Assembly (NCBI RefSeq): GCF_030704685.1
Contig: NZ_JAUZDX010000005.1
Span: forward strand, 281,782-345,781
Length of the DNA: 64,000 nt
Source: Acidovorax sp. A1169
Lineage (GTDB): Bacteria > Pseudomonadota > Gammaproteobacteria > Burkholderiales > Burkholderiaceae_C
Direction: 5' to 3'
Shown: in pieces, positions 8,991 to 16,280 of the stretch
Numbering within the stretch: position 1 is the first letter of the stretch
Layout: each line of letters begins with the position of its first letter
Program-made: the position numbers and the translations under genes
The notes under the pieces: generated by a model
The model's input: the letters and a program-made list of their open reading frames with translations, nothing else
What the model was told of the DNA's origin: nothing
The model's database searches: none

Positions 8991-9626
8991 ATGGATTTGA
9001 AACCACTCATCACGCTGCTGGCCATCGTGAACCCACTGGCCATCGTGCCCTTCTTCATCCACTACACGCAGGGCTTTTCGGCGGCGCAGCGGCGCGCCAC
9101 GATCCGCACGGCGGCGTTTGCCTCGTTCTGCGTGATCGCGGCCTGTGCGCTGCTGGGCCTGCAGATCCTGGAGTTCTTCAACATCTCGCTGCAGAGCTTC
9201 CAGGTGGGCGGGGGCATGCTGCTGTTGATCAGCGCGATGAACATGCTCAACGCCCAGCCTGCCGAAGCCAAGCCCATGACCAATGAGCTGGAGGAAGGCG
9301 TGGAGAAGGCGGCCACGGGCTCCAGCATCGCCGTGGTGCCGCTGACCATTCCGCTGCTCACGGGGCCGGCCAGCATGTCCACCGTGGTGATCTATGCCGA
9401 CAGGGCGCAAACCATCTGGCAGCAACTGGCGCTGGTGGGCTACGGCGTGGTGATCGCCCTGGCCACGGCCGTGTGCTTTTCGCTGGCCGACCCGATCGCG
9501 CGCGTGCTGGGCAAGACCGGCATCAACGTGATGACGCGGCTCATGGGTCTGATCCTCGCGGCCCTCGCCGTGGAGGTGATGGCCGACGGCCTGGGCAAGC
9601 TGTTCCCGGTGCTGGTGGCGCGTTGA
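8991..9626 (+). CDS. MarC-family integral membrane protein
   Basis: This 211-residue inner-membrane protein has six predicted helices and family landmarks: LLAIVNPLAIVPFF at the start, VGGGMLLLISAMNML, and TIPLLTGPASMSTVV. The family was named after E. coli MarC, which was later shown not to be part of multiple antibiotic resistance; its function is unknown. The start at 8991 follows the repeat copy A and a stretch containing AATGGAGAACTGAT, which gives a GGAG ribosome-binding site. It is followed 17 bases later by creB and may be co-transcribed with it. Confidence 0.9.
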   Translation: MDLKPLITLLAIVNPLAIVPFFIHYTQGFSAAQRRATIRTAAFASFCVIAACALLGLQILEFFNISLQSFQVGGGMLLLISAMNMLNAQPAEAKPMTNELEEGVEKAATGSSIAVVPLTIPLLTGPASMSTVVIYADRAQTIWQQLALVGYGVVIALATAVCFSLADPIARVLGKTGINVMTRLMGLILAALAVEVMADGLGKLFPVLVAR

Positions 9627-9643
9627 TCGCCAGCCAACGCGCC

Positions 9644-10336
9644 ATGCCGGCACGCCTGCTGCTGCTGGAGGACGACCCGGCCATCGCGCGCACCGTGGCC
9701 TATGCGCTGGAGCGCGAAGGCCTGGTGGTGACGCACAGCCTGCTGGTGCACGATGCGCGCCAGCAGATGCGCCAGCAGCCCTTCGACCTGCTGGTGCTGG
9801 ACGTGGGCCTGCCCGACGGCAGCGGCCTGGACCTGCTGCGCGAGCTGCGTGGCGCGCCAGCCACCGCCACCCTGCCGGTGCTGGTGCTCAGCGCGCACGG
9901 TGAAGAAATCGACCGCGTGCTGGGCCTGGAGCTGGGGGCCGACGACTACCTCGCCAAGCCCTTCAGCCCGCGCGAGCTGGGGGCGCGTGTGAAGGCCCTG
10001 CTGCGCCGCGCCAGTGCACACACTGCCGCCACCGCCACGACAGCCCCTGCGCCGCTGTTCCACGACGACGAGGCCGGCCAGCGCATCAGCCTGCGCGGCC
10101 AGCCGCTGGCGCTCACGCGGCGCGAGTACCGGCTGCTGGCCTGCCTGCTGCGCGGCGCGGGACGCATCCACTCGCGCGATGCGCTGCTGGCCGCCGCCTG
10201 GGGCGACGACAGCGAGAGCACCGACCGCACGGTGGACACGCACGTCAAGACGCTGCGTGCCAAGCTGCGCGAGGCCGATGCGGGACGCGAATACATCACC
10301 ACCCACCGCGGCATGGGCTACTGCCTCGAACTGTAA
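9644..10336 (+). CDS. creB: two-component response regulator CreB (OmpR family)
   Basis: This 230-residue regulator has a receiver domain (acidic pair Glu9/Asp10, phospho-acceptor Asp53 in LVLDVGLPDG, Lys105 in LAKPF) and an OmpR/PhoB winged-helix domain at about residues 140-230 (LTRREYRLLACLL, RTVDTHVKTLRAKL, RGMGYCLEL). The call as CreB rests on the downstream creC and creD genes and on TTCAC-type repeats before creD. The start at 9644 gives a canonical receiver N-terminus; the frame is open farther upstream inside the MarC gene. CreBC responds to growth conditions and cell-wall stress in enterobacteria and to beta-lactams in Aeromonas (as BlrAB). Confidence 0.92.
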   Translation: MPARLLLLEDDPAIARTVAYALEREGLVVTHSLLVHDARQQMRQQPFDLLVLDVGLPDGSGLDLLRELRGAPATATLPVLVLSAHGEEIDRVLGLELGADDYLAKPFSPRELGARVKALLRRASAHTAATATTAPAPLFHDDEAGQRISLRGQPLALTRREYRLLACLLRGAGRIHSRDALLAAAWGDDSESTDRTVDTHVKTLRAKLREADAGREYITTHRGMGYCLEL

Positions 10337-10348
10337 GGGCTGCCATCC

Positions 10349-11815
10349 ATGCGCCTGGGCATCCGCCTGCTGTTCGCCTTTTTTCTGATCAACGGCATCG
10401 CTGCCTTCTTCGTGCTGCGCGTGTTCACGGCCGAGATCAAGCCCAGTGTGCGCGAGGTGATGGAGGACATGATGGTGGACACCGCCAACATCCTGGCCGA
10501 GCTGGCCAGCGATGACCTGGCGGCCGGCCGGCTGGAGGATGGCGCGGCGGGCAGTGCCTTTGCCCAGCATGTGCGCCACTACGCCACCCGGCCCATCGAT
10601 GCGGCGATCTGGGGCTTTTCCAAGCAGTCGCTGGACTACCGCATCTACGTGACCGACGCCACGGGCCGGGTGCTGTTCGATTCGGAAAACCGCGCGGTGG
10701 GGGCCGACTATTCGCAATGGCGCGACGTGGCGCGCACGCTGCGCGGCGAGTACGGCGCGCGCTCCACCCGCGACGTGGAGGGCGACGACACCAGCGGCGT
10801 GATGCATGTGGCCGCTCCCATCTACGTGCCGGGCACGGCGGCCGAGGGCCGCCGCATCGCCGGCGTGCTCACCGTGGCCAAGCCCACGCGCACGGTGCAG
10901 CGCTTCATCGACCGGGCCGAGAACAAGGTGCTGGCCAGCGGCGTGCTGCTGCTGGTGCTGTCGGCCGCCGTGGGCGTGGCTGTGACGCTGTGGATGGTGT
11001 GGAACGTGCGCCGCCTGCGCGACTATGCACTGAGCGTGCAGGGCCCCGCTGCCGGTGACCACGATTCGCCCCCCACCACGGCACTGGCCGTGCCCGAGGT
11101 GCCGGGCGAGCTGGGCGACCTGGCCCGCGCCATGGACCGCATGCGCGCGCGGCTGGAGGGGCGCGACTACATCGAGGGCTATGTGCGCGCCCTCACCCAC
11201 GAGCTCAAGAGCCCCGTGGCCGCCATCCGCGGCGCAGGCGAGCTGCTGCAGGACGATCTGCCCCCGGCCGACCGCGCCGAATTTGCCACCCAGGTGGTGC
11301 ACCAGGCCGAGCGCCTGCAGCGCATCATCGACCGGCTGCTGGAGCTGAGCAAGCTGGAGCAGCGCCACCATGCCGATGCGCCCGTGCCCGTGGCGCTGCA
11401 GGACTGCGCACGCGCCGCCGTGGCCAACACGCAAGGGCGCGCGGGCCAGCGCGGCATCACCCTGGCCGTCACCGGCAGCAGTGCCAGCGGCCCGTGGGAG
11501 GCCGAGCTCGTGACCCTGGCCCTGACCAACCTGCTCGACAACGCCATCGACTTTGCCCCGGCCGGCAGCCGCGTGCAGGTGGAGCTGGCCGGCAGCACCG
11601 TGGCCGTGCAGGACAGCGGACCGGGCGTGCCCGACTACGCCCTGCCGCGCCTGGGCGAGCGCTTCTTCACCACCGCCCGGCCGGGCGGCGAGCGCAGTGG
11701 CTCGGGCCTGGGCCTGGCCATCGTGCGGCGCGTGATGGCGCTGCACGGCGGGCAGATGGTGGTGCGCAATACGGCCCCGGGCTTGCGGGTGGAGCTGGAG
11801 TTTCGGGCGGGGTAG
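10349..11815 (+). CDS. creC: sensor histidine kinase CreC
   Basis: This 488-residue membrane kinase has a first membrane helix at residues 5-24, a CreC-type periplasmic sensor (about 25-195, including WGFSKQSLDYRIYVTD and the VMHVAAPIYV segment), and a second helix at 196-218. HAMP follows, then HisKA with the phospho-accepting His284 (RALTHELKSPVAAIRG), and HATPase with LTNLLDNAIDFA, DSGPGVP and GSGLGLAIV. It begins 12 bases after creB. It phosphorylates CreB; the natural signal is not settled. It is full length with all catalytic boxes intact. Confidence 0.93.
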   Translation: MRLGIRLLFAFFLINGIAAFFVLRVFTAEIKPSVREVMEDMMVDTANILAELASDDLAAGRLEDGAAGSAFAQHVRHYATRPIDAAIWGFSKQSLDYRIYVTDATGRVLFDSENRAVGADYSQWRDVARTLRGEYGARSTRDVEGDDTSGVMHVAAPIYVPGTAAEGRRIAGVLTVAKPTRTVQRFIDRAENKVLASGVLLLVLSAAVGVAVTLWMVWNVRRLRDYALSVQGPAAGDHDSPPTTALAVPEVPGELGDLARAMDRMRARLEGRDYIEGYVRALTHELKSPVAAIRGAGELLQDDLPPADRAEFATQVVHQAERLQRIIDRLLELSKLEQRHHADAPVPVALQDCARAAVANTQGRAGQRGITLAVTGSSASGPWEAELVTLALTNLLDNAIDFAPAGSRVQVELAGSTVAVQDSGPGVPDYALPRLGERFFTTARPGGERSGSGLGLAIVRRVMALHGGQMVVRNTAPGLRVELEFRAG

Positions 11816-11821
11816 GCGAAC

Positions 11822-12367
11822 TCAGGCGGCTGCGACGCGCGGCTGGGCGTTGAAGAAGTTCACCAGGTCGCCCACCGTGGTGACCTTCTCGAACAAGGGG
11901 TTGGCCTGGGTGGACGAGAGGTCGCGGCCCGTGCGTCGGGCGATGTCCGGCACCAGAGACAGGTCAAGCTCGTCGCCATCGATCTGCAGGTCGGCGCCCA
12001 GTCGGTCCGTCACCCGCAACGGAAACCGCTCACGGTGGTGCGCCAGACAGGCCTGGAGTTCTTCGTACACGGCGCGCACGACCCAGGTGTCCACATCACG
12101 GCAGTCGATGGACCGGGCGAAGTCGCAAATGGACTCTTCCGGGCGGGCATGCAGCAACCGTGCGAAGTGCTTCTTTTCACGTGCGCGGGACATGGCCTCG
12201 CCGCCCATGGCCAGCGCCACCAGAGCCCCGACCACAGCAGGGTGTGCCCAGAGCGCCCAGAGAAAGCCGCCGACCAGGCCGGCGACAAACAAGTATCCGA
12301 GCCACCGCGACGCGGGCGTTGCGGACGGGTGTTTGATCCGGGGCATGTGTCGAGATGCAGGTTTCAT
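11822..12367 (-). CDS. membrane-anchored acyl-carrier-like (DUF1493-like) protein
   Basis: This 181-residue protein lies head-to-head with creD and convergent with creC. The start at 12367 has AGGAG at eight bases; longer starts lack one. Two hydrophobic segments (WLGYLFVAGLVGGFLWALW and VVGALVALAMGG) anchor the N-terminus. A soluble part follows (about 70-130), and then a helical C-terminus reading RLGADLQIDGDELDLSLV ... VTTVGDLVNFFNAQ. The end resembles an acyl carrier protein, but the phosphopantetheine serine position reads DGDE, as in DUF1493 proteins, so it is probably not an active carrier. Function is unknown. It may share the CreB sites at 12428-12463. Confidence 0.6.
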   Translation of the reverse strand: MKPASRHMPRIKHPSATPASRWLGYLFVAGLVGGFLWALWAHPAVVGALVALAMGGEAMSRAREKKHFARLLHARPEESICDFARSIDCRDVDTWVVRAVYEELQACLAHHRERFPLRVTDRLGADLQIDGDELDLSLVPDIARRTGRDLSSTQANPLFEKVTTVGDLVNFFNAQPRVAAA

Positions 12368-12427
12368 CGCAGGCGCTCCTGAAGGCAGCACAGGGAAAGT
12401 TCGCCGCATTCTGCCACCCGTCTCCAC

Positions 12428-12463
12428 TTCACACCCGCCTCACAAACTTCATCGCCCCCTCAC
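12428..12463 (+). promoter_or_regulatory. two tandem CreB binding sites (cre tags)
   Basis: The first site is TTCAC-N6-CTCAC (12428-12443) and the second TTCAT-N6-CTCAC (12448-12463), 20 bases apart, i.e. on the same face of the helix. The E. coli CreB tag is TTCAC-N6-TTCAC; these match it at nine and eight of ten positions. They lie 35 bases before the creD ATG and 61 bases before the divergent membrane ACP-like gene, so they could control both. Confidence 0.7.
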
Positions 12464-12497
12464 ACCCGCCGCCAACACTGCTTCCACCTAATTCCCT

Positions 12498-13985
12498 ATG
12501 GAGGATCTCTTGAAATACCCCTTGTTCACCAAACTGGGCGCACTCGCGGTCATCGTGCTGCTGCTGCTCATCGGGCTGGGCCTGATCGAGGACGTGGTGC
12601 GCGACCGGCAGCGCTACCGCAGCATGACGGCGCAGAGCGTGGCCGACAGCCTGGCCGGGCCGCAGACGCTGATGGGCCCGATGATCCACAGCGCCTGCGT
12701 GGAAAGCTGGGACGTGGAGACCGGCAAGGGCGAGGAGCGCCGCAGCGTGGAGCAGCGCCGCGAGTTTTTGCTCACGGCCATGCCCGAACAGCTCAAGGTG
12801 GTCACCGGTGCCGCGATGGAAGAGCGCGCGCGCGGCCTGCACAAGGTCAACACCTACAACCTCAAGTCGCACGTCACCGCGCAGTGGGGTGCGCTCACCA
12901 GCCTGCAGCCGCAAAGCACCATGAAGGGCTCGCGCATGAACTGCGGCGCGCCCATCCTGATGGTGGCCGTGGGCGATGCGCGCGGCATCCGCACGGCGCG
13001 GGTCACGCTGGGCGAGCAGGCGCTGGTGCTCAAGCCGGGCACCTTTCACCCCACCTACGCGCGCGGCCTGCATGCCGGCCTGCCCGAGTCGGTGCGGGGC
13101 CAGGCCACAGGCCTGACCGCCACGCTGGACCTGGAACTGGTGGGCACGGAGCGTCTGGCCATCGTGCCGATCGGCGGCAACACCGAGGTGCAGATGAGCA
13201 GCAGTTGGCCCCACCCGTCGTTCTCGGGGCAGTTCCTTCCGTCCGAGCGCGAGGTGACCAAGGCAGGTTTCACCGCCCGCTGGCGCCTGTCCTCGCTGGC
13301 GACCACCGCGCAGAAAGACATTGCCGACGGCAAGCGGGTGTGCGTGAACAGCGGCGGCGGTGGCGACGACAGCAGCGAGTACGCCACGGGCAACGCCACG
13401 CCGCGCGAATGCGCCGAAAGCTTCAGCGTGGCCTTCGTGGACCCGGTCAACCCCTACACCCTGGCCGATCGGGCCACCAAGTACGGCGTGCTGTTCATCG
13501 CCCTGACCTTCGTGGCCGTGGGCCTGTTCGAGCTGATGAAGAAGCTGCGCGTGCACCCGGTGCAGTACCTGCTGGTGGGCAGCGCGCTGTGCAGCTTCTT
13601 CCTGCTGCTGGTGAGCCTGTCGGAGCACCTGCCGTTCGGCATCTCCTACGGCATTGCGGCCACCGCCTGCGTGCTGCTGCTGGCCTACTATGCAAGCCAC
13701 ATGCTGGGCAGTCTGGCGCGCGGCATACCGCTGGGTGCGGGGATCGCGCTGCTGTACGGCCTGCTGTACGTGCTGCTGCAGCTGGAGCAGACGGCGCTGG
13801 CCGTGGGCTCGATCGCGCTGTTCCTCGTGCTGGCCGTCGTGATGGTGCTCACCCGCAAGGTGAACTGGTATGGGCTGAACCCATCCGCCGGAACGCCCAG
13901 ACCACCCCTGCCGCCACAGGAGCCGCCCAGCGTGGCACCGCCCCACCCTGGGCTGGCCACCCCCACCCAACCAGGGCGCCCATGA
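12498..13985 (+). CDS. creD: inner membrane protein CreD
   Basis: This 495-residue CreD has an N-terminal helix (LGALAVIVLLLLIGLGLI), a large periplasmic domain (about 35-310), and at least five C-terminal helices (VLFIALTFVAVGLFELMKKL onward). A proline-rich cytoplasmic tail (PPLPPQEPPSVAPPHP) ends the chain. The motif RATKYGVLFIALTF and VHPVQYLLVGSAL are typical of the family. The ATG at 12498 has no ribosome-binding site, whereas GGAGG at 12501-12505 precedes an in-frame TTG at 12510, which may be the true start. CreD is the most CreBC-responsive gene in other bacteria and affects envelope integrity; overexpression protects from some colicins and beta-lactams. Confidence 0.93.
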   Translation: MEDLLKYPLFTKLGALAVIVLLLLIGLGLIEDVVRDRQRYRSMTAQSVADSLAGPQTLMGPMIHSACVESWDVETGKGEERRSVEQRREFLLTAMPEQLKVVTGAAMEERARGLHKVNTYNLKSHVTAQWGALTSLQPQSTMKGSRMNCGAPILMVAVGDARGIRTARVTLGEQALVLKPGTFHPTYARGLHAGLPESVRGQATGLTATLDLELVGTERLAIVPIGGNTEVQMSSSWPHPSFSGQFLPSEREVTKAGFTARWRLSSLATTAQKDIADGKRVCVNSGGGGDDSSEYATGNATPRECAESFSVAFVDPVNPYTLADRATKYGVLFIALTFVAVGLFELMKKLRVHPVQYLLVGSALCSFFLLLVSLSEHLPFGISYGIAATACVLLLAYYASHMLGSLARGIPLGAGIALLYGLLYVLLQLEQTALAVGSIALFLVLAVVMVLTRKVNWYGLNPSAGTPRPPLPPQEPPSVAPPHPGLATPTQPGRP

Positions 13986-14317
13986 TGCACAGCACCGAGC
14001 AGCCCACCACCTCGCCCGCATCGGCCTGGGCACACCACCTCGGTGCCGCAGCCACCACCCACCCGGCACCGGACCTGTCGGACGCGGAGGCCCGGCGTGT
14101 GCAGCGCTACCGCGACCAGTTGCTGGCGGCCCTGCAGGCGCACGACCGTGCCGCGCTGCATAGCGCCAAGCAGGCCGTGCTGCGGGCAGCCTATGGCCCG
14201 CCGGGCACGTCCGGCCCGCCCGCCTCGGCAGCGCTGCGCGCGGCACTGCGGGACCTGTCGTGGCACATGGCGATTGTGCTGCTGCCACGCCACCCCGCCA
14301 GTGCGCTGAGCCACTGA
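13982..14317 (+). CDS. small protein of unknown function coupled to creD
   Basis: This 111-residue ORF begins with an ATG that overlaps the creD stop (ATGA), a common sign of translational coupling. The sequence is Ala/His-rich with a helical core (DAEARRVQRYRDQLLAALQAHDRAALHSAKQAV and AALRAALRDLSWHMAIVLL). There is no signal peptide, cysteine cluster or known motif. Codon use resembles its neighbours. I do not recognise the family. The coupling and same-strand location suggest a role tied to the cre response, but this is inference. Confidence 0.6.
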   Translation: MMHSTEQPTTSPASAWAHHLGAAATTHPAPDLSDAEARRVQRYRDQLLAALQAHDRAALHSAKQAVLRAAYGPPGTSGPPASAALRAALRDLSWHMAIVLLPRHPASALSH

Positions 14318-14337
14318 GGTACGCGCCGGGCCAACGC

Positions 14338-14832
14338 TCAGGCTGGCACGGGCTGGGCCGAAGGCGAGCAGCTGGCACTGCCACAGCCGTGCACCAGCCC
14401 CTGGGGCAAGGCCTCGGGGGCGTTCACCACCCCGGTGGCCGCGTCAAAGCCCACGCGGCGCAGGTGCAGCGCCAGGGCGGCATCCATGCTCTGTGCATGC
14501 TGGGGAAACCACAGCGCCAGTTCGCCGGCCATCATGCGCAGCACCTGCGACTCGCCCTGGCCAGCGCGTGCAGCCCCTTCGCGCATGACCTGCAGCACCA
14601 CCTTGTGCTGCATGCTGTGGCAGTTGCCCGAGGCAAAGCGCGTGCTGGCCATCCATTGGTCCTCCATGCCGAAATGCTGCTCGGTGTGGACGATGAGCTC
14701 CAGCCAGCGCGCCAGCAGCTGCGCATCGTCCGCGTGCTCGACCCGCGCCAGGAGCTCGACGAACTCCTCATGGGTCTCGTCCATCAGCGGCAGGTCCAGT
14801 GCCAGTGCGTCAGACCATTCCAGTGCTGCCAT
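14338..14832 (-). CDS. hemerythrin-family oxygen-binding protein
   Basis: The 164-residue product has the four-helix hemerythrin di-iron ligand set in order: MDETHEEF (His), HTEQHFGMEDQ (HxxxE), HSMQHK (HxxxH) and FPQHAQSMD (HxxxxD). All seven ligands are therefore present. A C-terminal extension with CGSASC (about residues 150-156) could be a redox-active cysteine pair. Bacterial single-domain hemerythrins bind O2 and have been linked to oxygen sensing, delivery or peroxide handling. The gene is convergent with the creD-coupled ORF. The start at 14832 gives the conserved MAALEWSDALALDLPLMD opening. Confidence 0.92.
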   Translation of the reverse strand: MAALEWSDALALDLPLMDETHEEFVELLARVEHADDAQLLARWLELIVHTEQHFGMEDQWMASTRFASGNCHSMQHKVVLQVMREGAARAGQGESQVLRMMAGELALWFPQHAQSMDAALALHLRRVGFDAATGVVNAPEALPQGLVHGCGSASCSPSAQPVPA

Positions 14833-14931
14833 GTGCCGTTCCGTTCTTGCAAGCCAATTGAAGGGCCAGCTTAGAGGCGCAAGGCAAGGGCCGCCTTGAT
14901 GCAGGTCAGACACCATGGCGCAGCTCCATGA

Positions 14932-14955
14932 CAAAGCCCCGCACAAGGCGGGGCT
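14932..14955 (-). terminator. intrinsic terminator
   Basis: An 8-bp perfect stem (AGCCCCGC at 14935-14942, GCGGGGCT at 14948-14955, five-base loop) is followed on the minus strand by TTTG. It lies about 50 bases after the stop of the cysteine-pair repeat protein and probably ends its transcript; the short T-run makes it modest. Confidence 0.6.
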
Positions 14956-15004
14956 CGGTAGCGCACCGTCGGCCTGAGGGCCGCAGTGCAGGGGCTGGAC
15001 CGAT

Positions 15005-15586
15005 TTAGCTCTGGCCGTACATGCGCTTGGCTTCGTCCACGCACTTGGACTTGGCATCACCGCTCATGGCATCGCAGCGTTCCTTGGCAGCCTTGTAGTT
15101 GGCTTCGTTCTTTTCGGCCGATGCGTCCTTGCGGGCTTCGGCGACCTGAGCGCCCTTCTCGGCGGCACTGTCGGCAGGCTTGGCTGCGGCCTTGGCCACC
15201 TTGGCGTTTTCCTTGGCGGTGGTGTGGGCTGCCTTGGCATCCTTCACGCACACGTCCTTGGCGTTGCCCTTGAGGTCATCGCACTTTTCCTTGGCCACAT
15301 CGTAGTCGGCGTCGGCACGTGCCATGCGCGCCTTGTTCGTGGCCTTGTCGGAAGGCTTGTGCTGGGCGTCCAATTCGGCCTTGGCCACGTTTTCGGCACC
15401 CTTGGCTTCCTTGACGCAGATGTCCTTGGCGTTGTCCTTCAAGGTGTCGCAATTGGTCTTGGCAGCCTTGTAATCGGCCGAGATCTTGTCCTTGGACATC
15501 TTGTACTCTGGCTCGGTCAGGGCCATCGCGGAAGTGGCCAGCAGGCCGGCGGCGATGGAAGCGATCAGGGTGCGTGCGAATTTCAT
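15005..15586 (-). CDS. exported three-repeat cysteine-pair protein
   Basis: The 193-residue product has a clear signal peptide (MKFARTLIAS, hydrophobic core, cut after SAMA). The mature chain is very rich in Ala, Lys and Asp. It contains three copies of a unit with the pattern Y-x-x-A-K-x-x-C-D-x-(L/M)-x-x-x-A-K-x-x-C-V. The cysteine pairs are at 46/57, 102/113 and 171/182, always with ten residues between. A linker (residues 115-160) looks like coiled-coil or TolA-like sequence. I do not know a function; disulfide-pinned helical hairpins in the periplasm are a plausible structure. GAGGAG sits six bases before the ATG. The neighbouring csbD gene suggests a stress setting. Confidence 0.75.
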   Translation of the reverse strand: MKFARTLIASIAAGLLATSAMALTEPEYKMSKDKISADYKAAKTNCDTLKDNAKDICVKEAKGAENVAKAELDAQHKPSDKATNKARMARADADYDVAKEKCDDLKGNAKDVCVKDAKAAHTTAKENAKVAKAAAKPADSAAEKGAQVAEARKDASAEKNEANYKAAKERCDAMSGDAKSKCVDEAKRMYGQS

Positions 15587-15714
15587 GGTTTTCTCCTCGG
15601 GGTCTCAGGGGGTGTCTTGTAGGGGTGCTGAAAGAGCGGTGTGCATTCGGTAGCCCGCCAGCTGCAGGGCCTGGGGCCCTGGAGGGTTCTGGCTACCGGT
15701 GCGCCAAGGCCATG

Positions 15715-15933
15715 TCAGTCGTTGAAGCGGAAGTCGGGATGGCGGGTTTGCCAGTCGCTGAGCTGCTTTTCGGCGGCGTCGCGGGCAATTCCCTGGCGCT
15801 CCTGCAGCTTGCCCAGAAACTGTTCGCGCTTGCCGTCGATGACGTCCAGGTCATCGTTGGTGAGCTTGCCCCACTGTTCGGTGATCTTGCCTTTGAACTG
15901 CTTCCAGTTGCCCTTGATGGTGTCTTCGTTCAT
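15715..15933 (-). CDS. CsbD-family stress protein
   Basis: This 72-residue hydrophilic protein has the CsbD pattern: MNEDTIKGNWKQFKGKITEQWGKLTNDDLDVIDGKREQ, then a second helix LQERQGIARDAAEKQL. Family members such as E. coli YjbJ are abundant under stress or in stationary phase; the biochemical role is unknown. The start at 15933 is supported by GAGGA eight bases upstream; the frame is open further but unlike the family. It is upstream of, and in the same direction as, the cysteine-pair repeat protein. Confidence 0.93.
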   Translation of the reverse strand: MNEDTIKGNWKQFKGKITEQWGKLTNDDLDVIDGKREQFLGKLQERQGIARDAAEKQLSDWQTRHPDFRFND

Positions 15934-16280
15934 GGTGTGCATCCTCGAAAAAATTCGCTTCAGCCATCCACTCGGATTGCGTGGAACACTTGCGTGATGC
16001 GATGGAGAGACTGTAAGAACGAGTCCGCCCGCGGCGCGTAGTCCGCACCGTGGAACCCACGTCGGCGCACGCCTACGGGCATGCCGGACAACCACCCGCT
16101 AAAGCAGCCCGGGTGGCTCAATCGCTGAAAAGCGGGTGTTGCTGCTGCGCATCGCGCCATGCGGCCCTCTCCTCTGTACGAGGCCAGCGCGTTTCTTTTG
16201 GTAACGCTTACTGTGGCTAGGGAATGCCACTTTTGTAGGAGGTTGCCTACACTTCTGTACAAATCTTCACAAAAGTCGCT
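15934..16280. promoter_or_regulatory. divergent intergenic region csbD / DUF1800 gene with nested palindromes
   Basis: This 347-base gap holds upstream regions for two divergent genes. Close to the DUF1800 start there is TGTAGG-N6-CCTACA (inner arms GTAGG/CCTAC at 16235-16250) and, around it, ACTTTTGT (16229-16236) facing ACAAAAGT (16269-16276). I see no convincing sigma-70 promoter pair and no clear ribosome-binding site before the DUF1800 ATG. The rest shows nothing recognisable. Confidence 0.35.

Noticed and set aside
9440..11746. A 768-codon open frame opposite creB and creC
   Set aside because: High-GC genes leave long open frames on the other strand. The translation is His/Gln/Gly-rich low-complexity sequence, and the opposing frames encode complete conserved proteins.
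12429..14384. A 651-codon minus-strand frame over creD
   Set aside because: Antisense shadow of creD, with no ribosome-binding site and no domain pattern.
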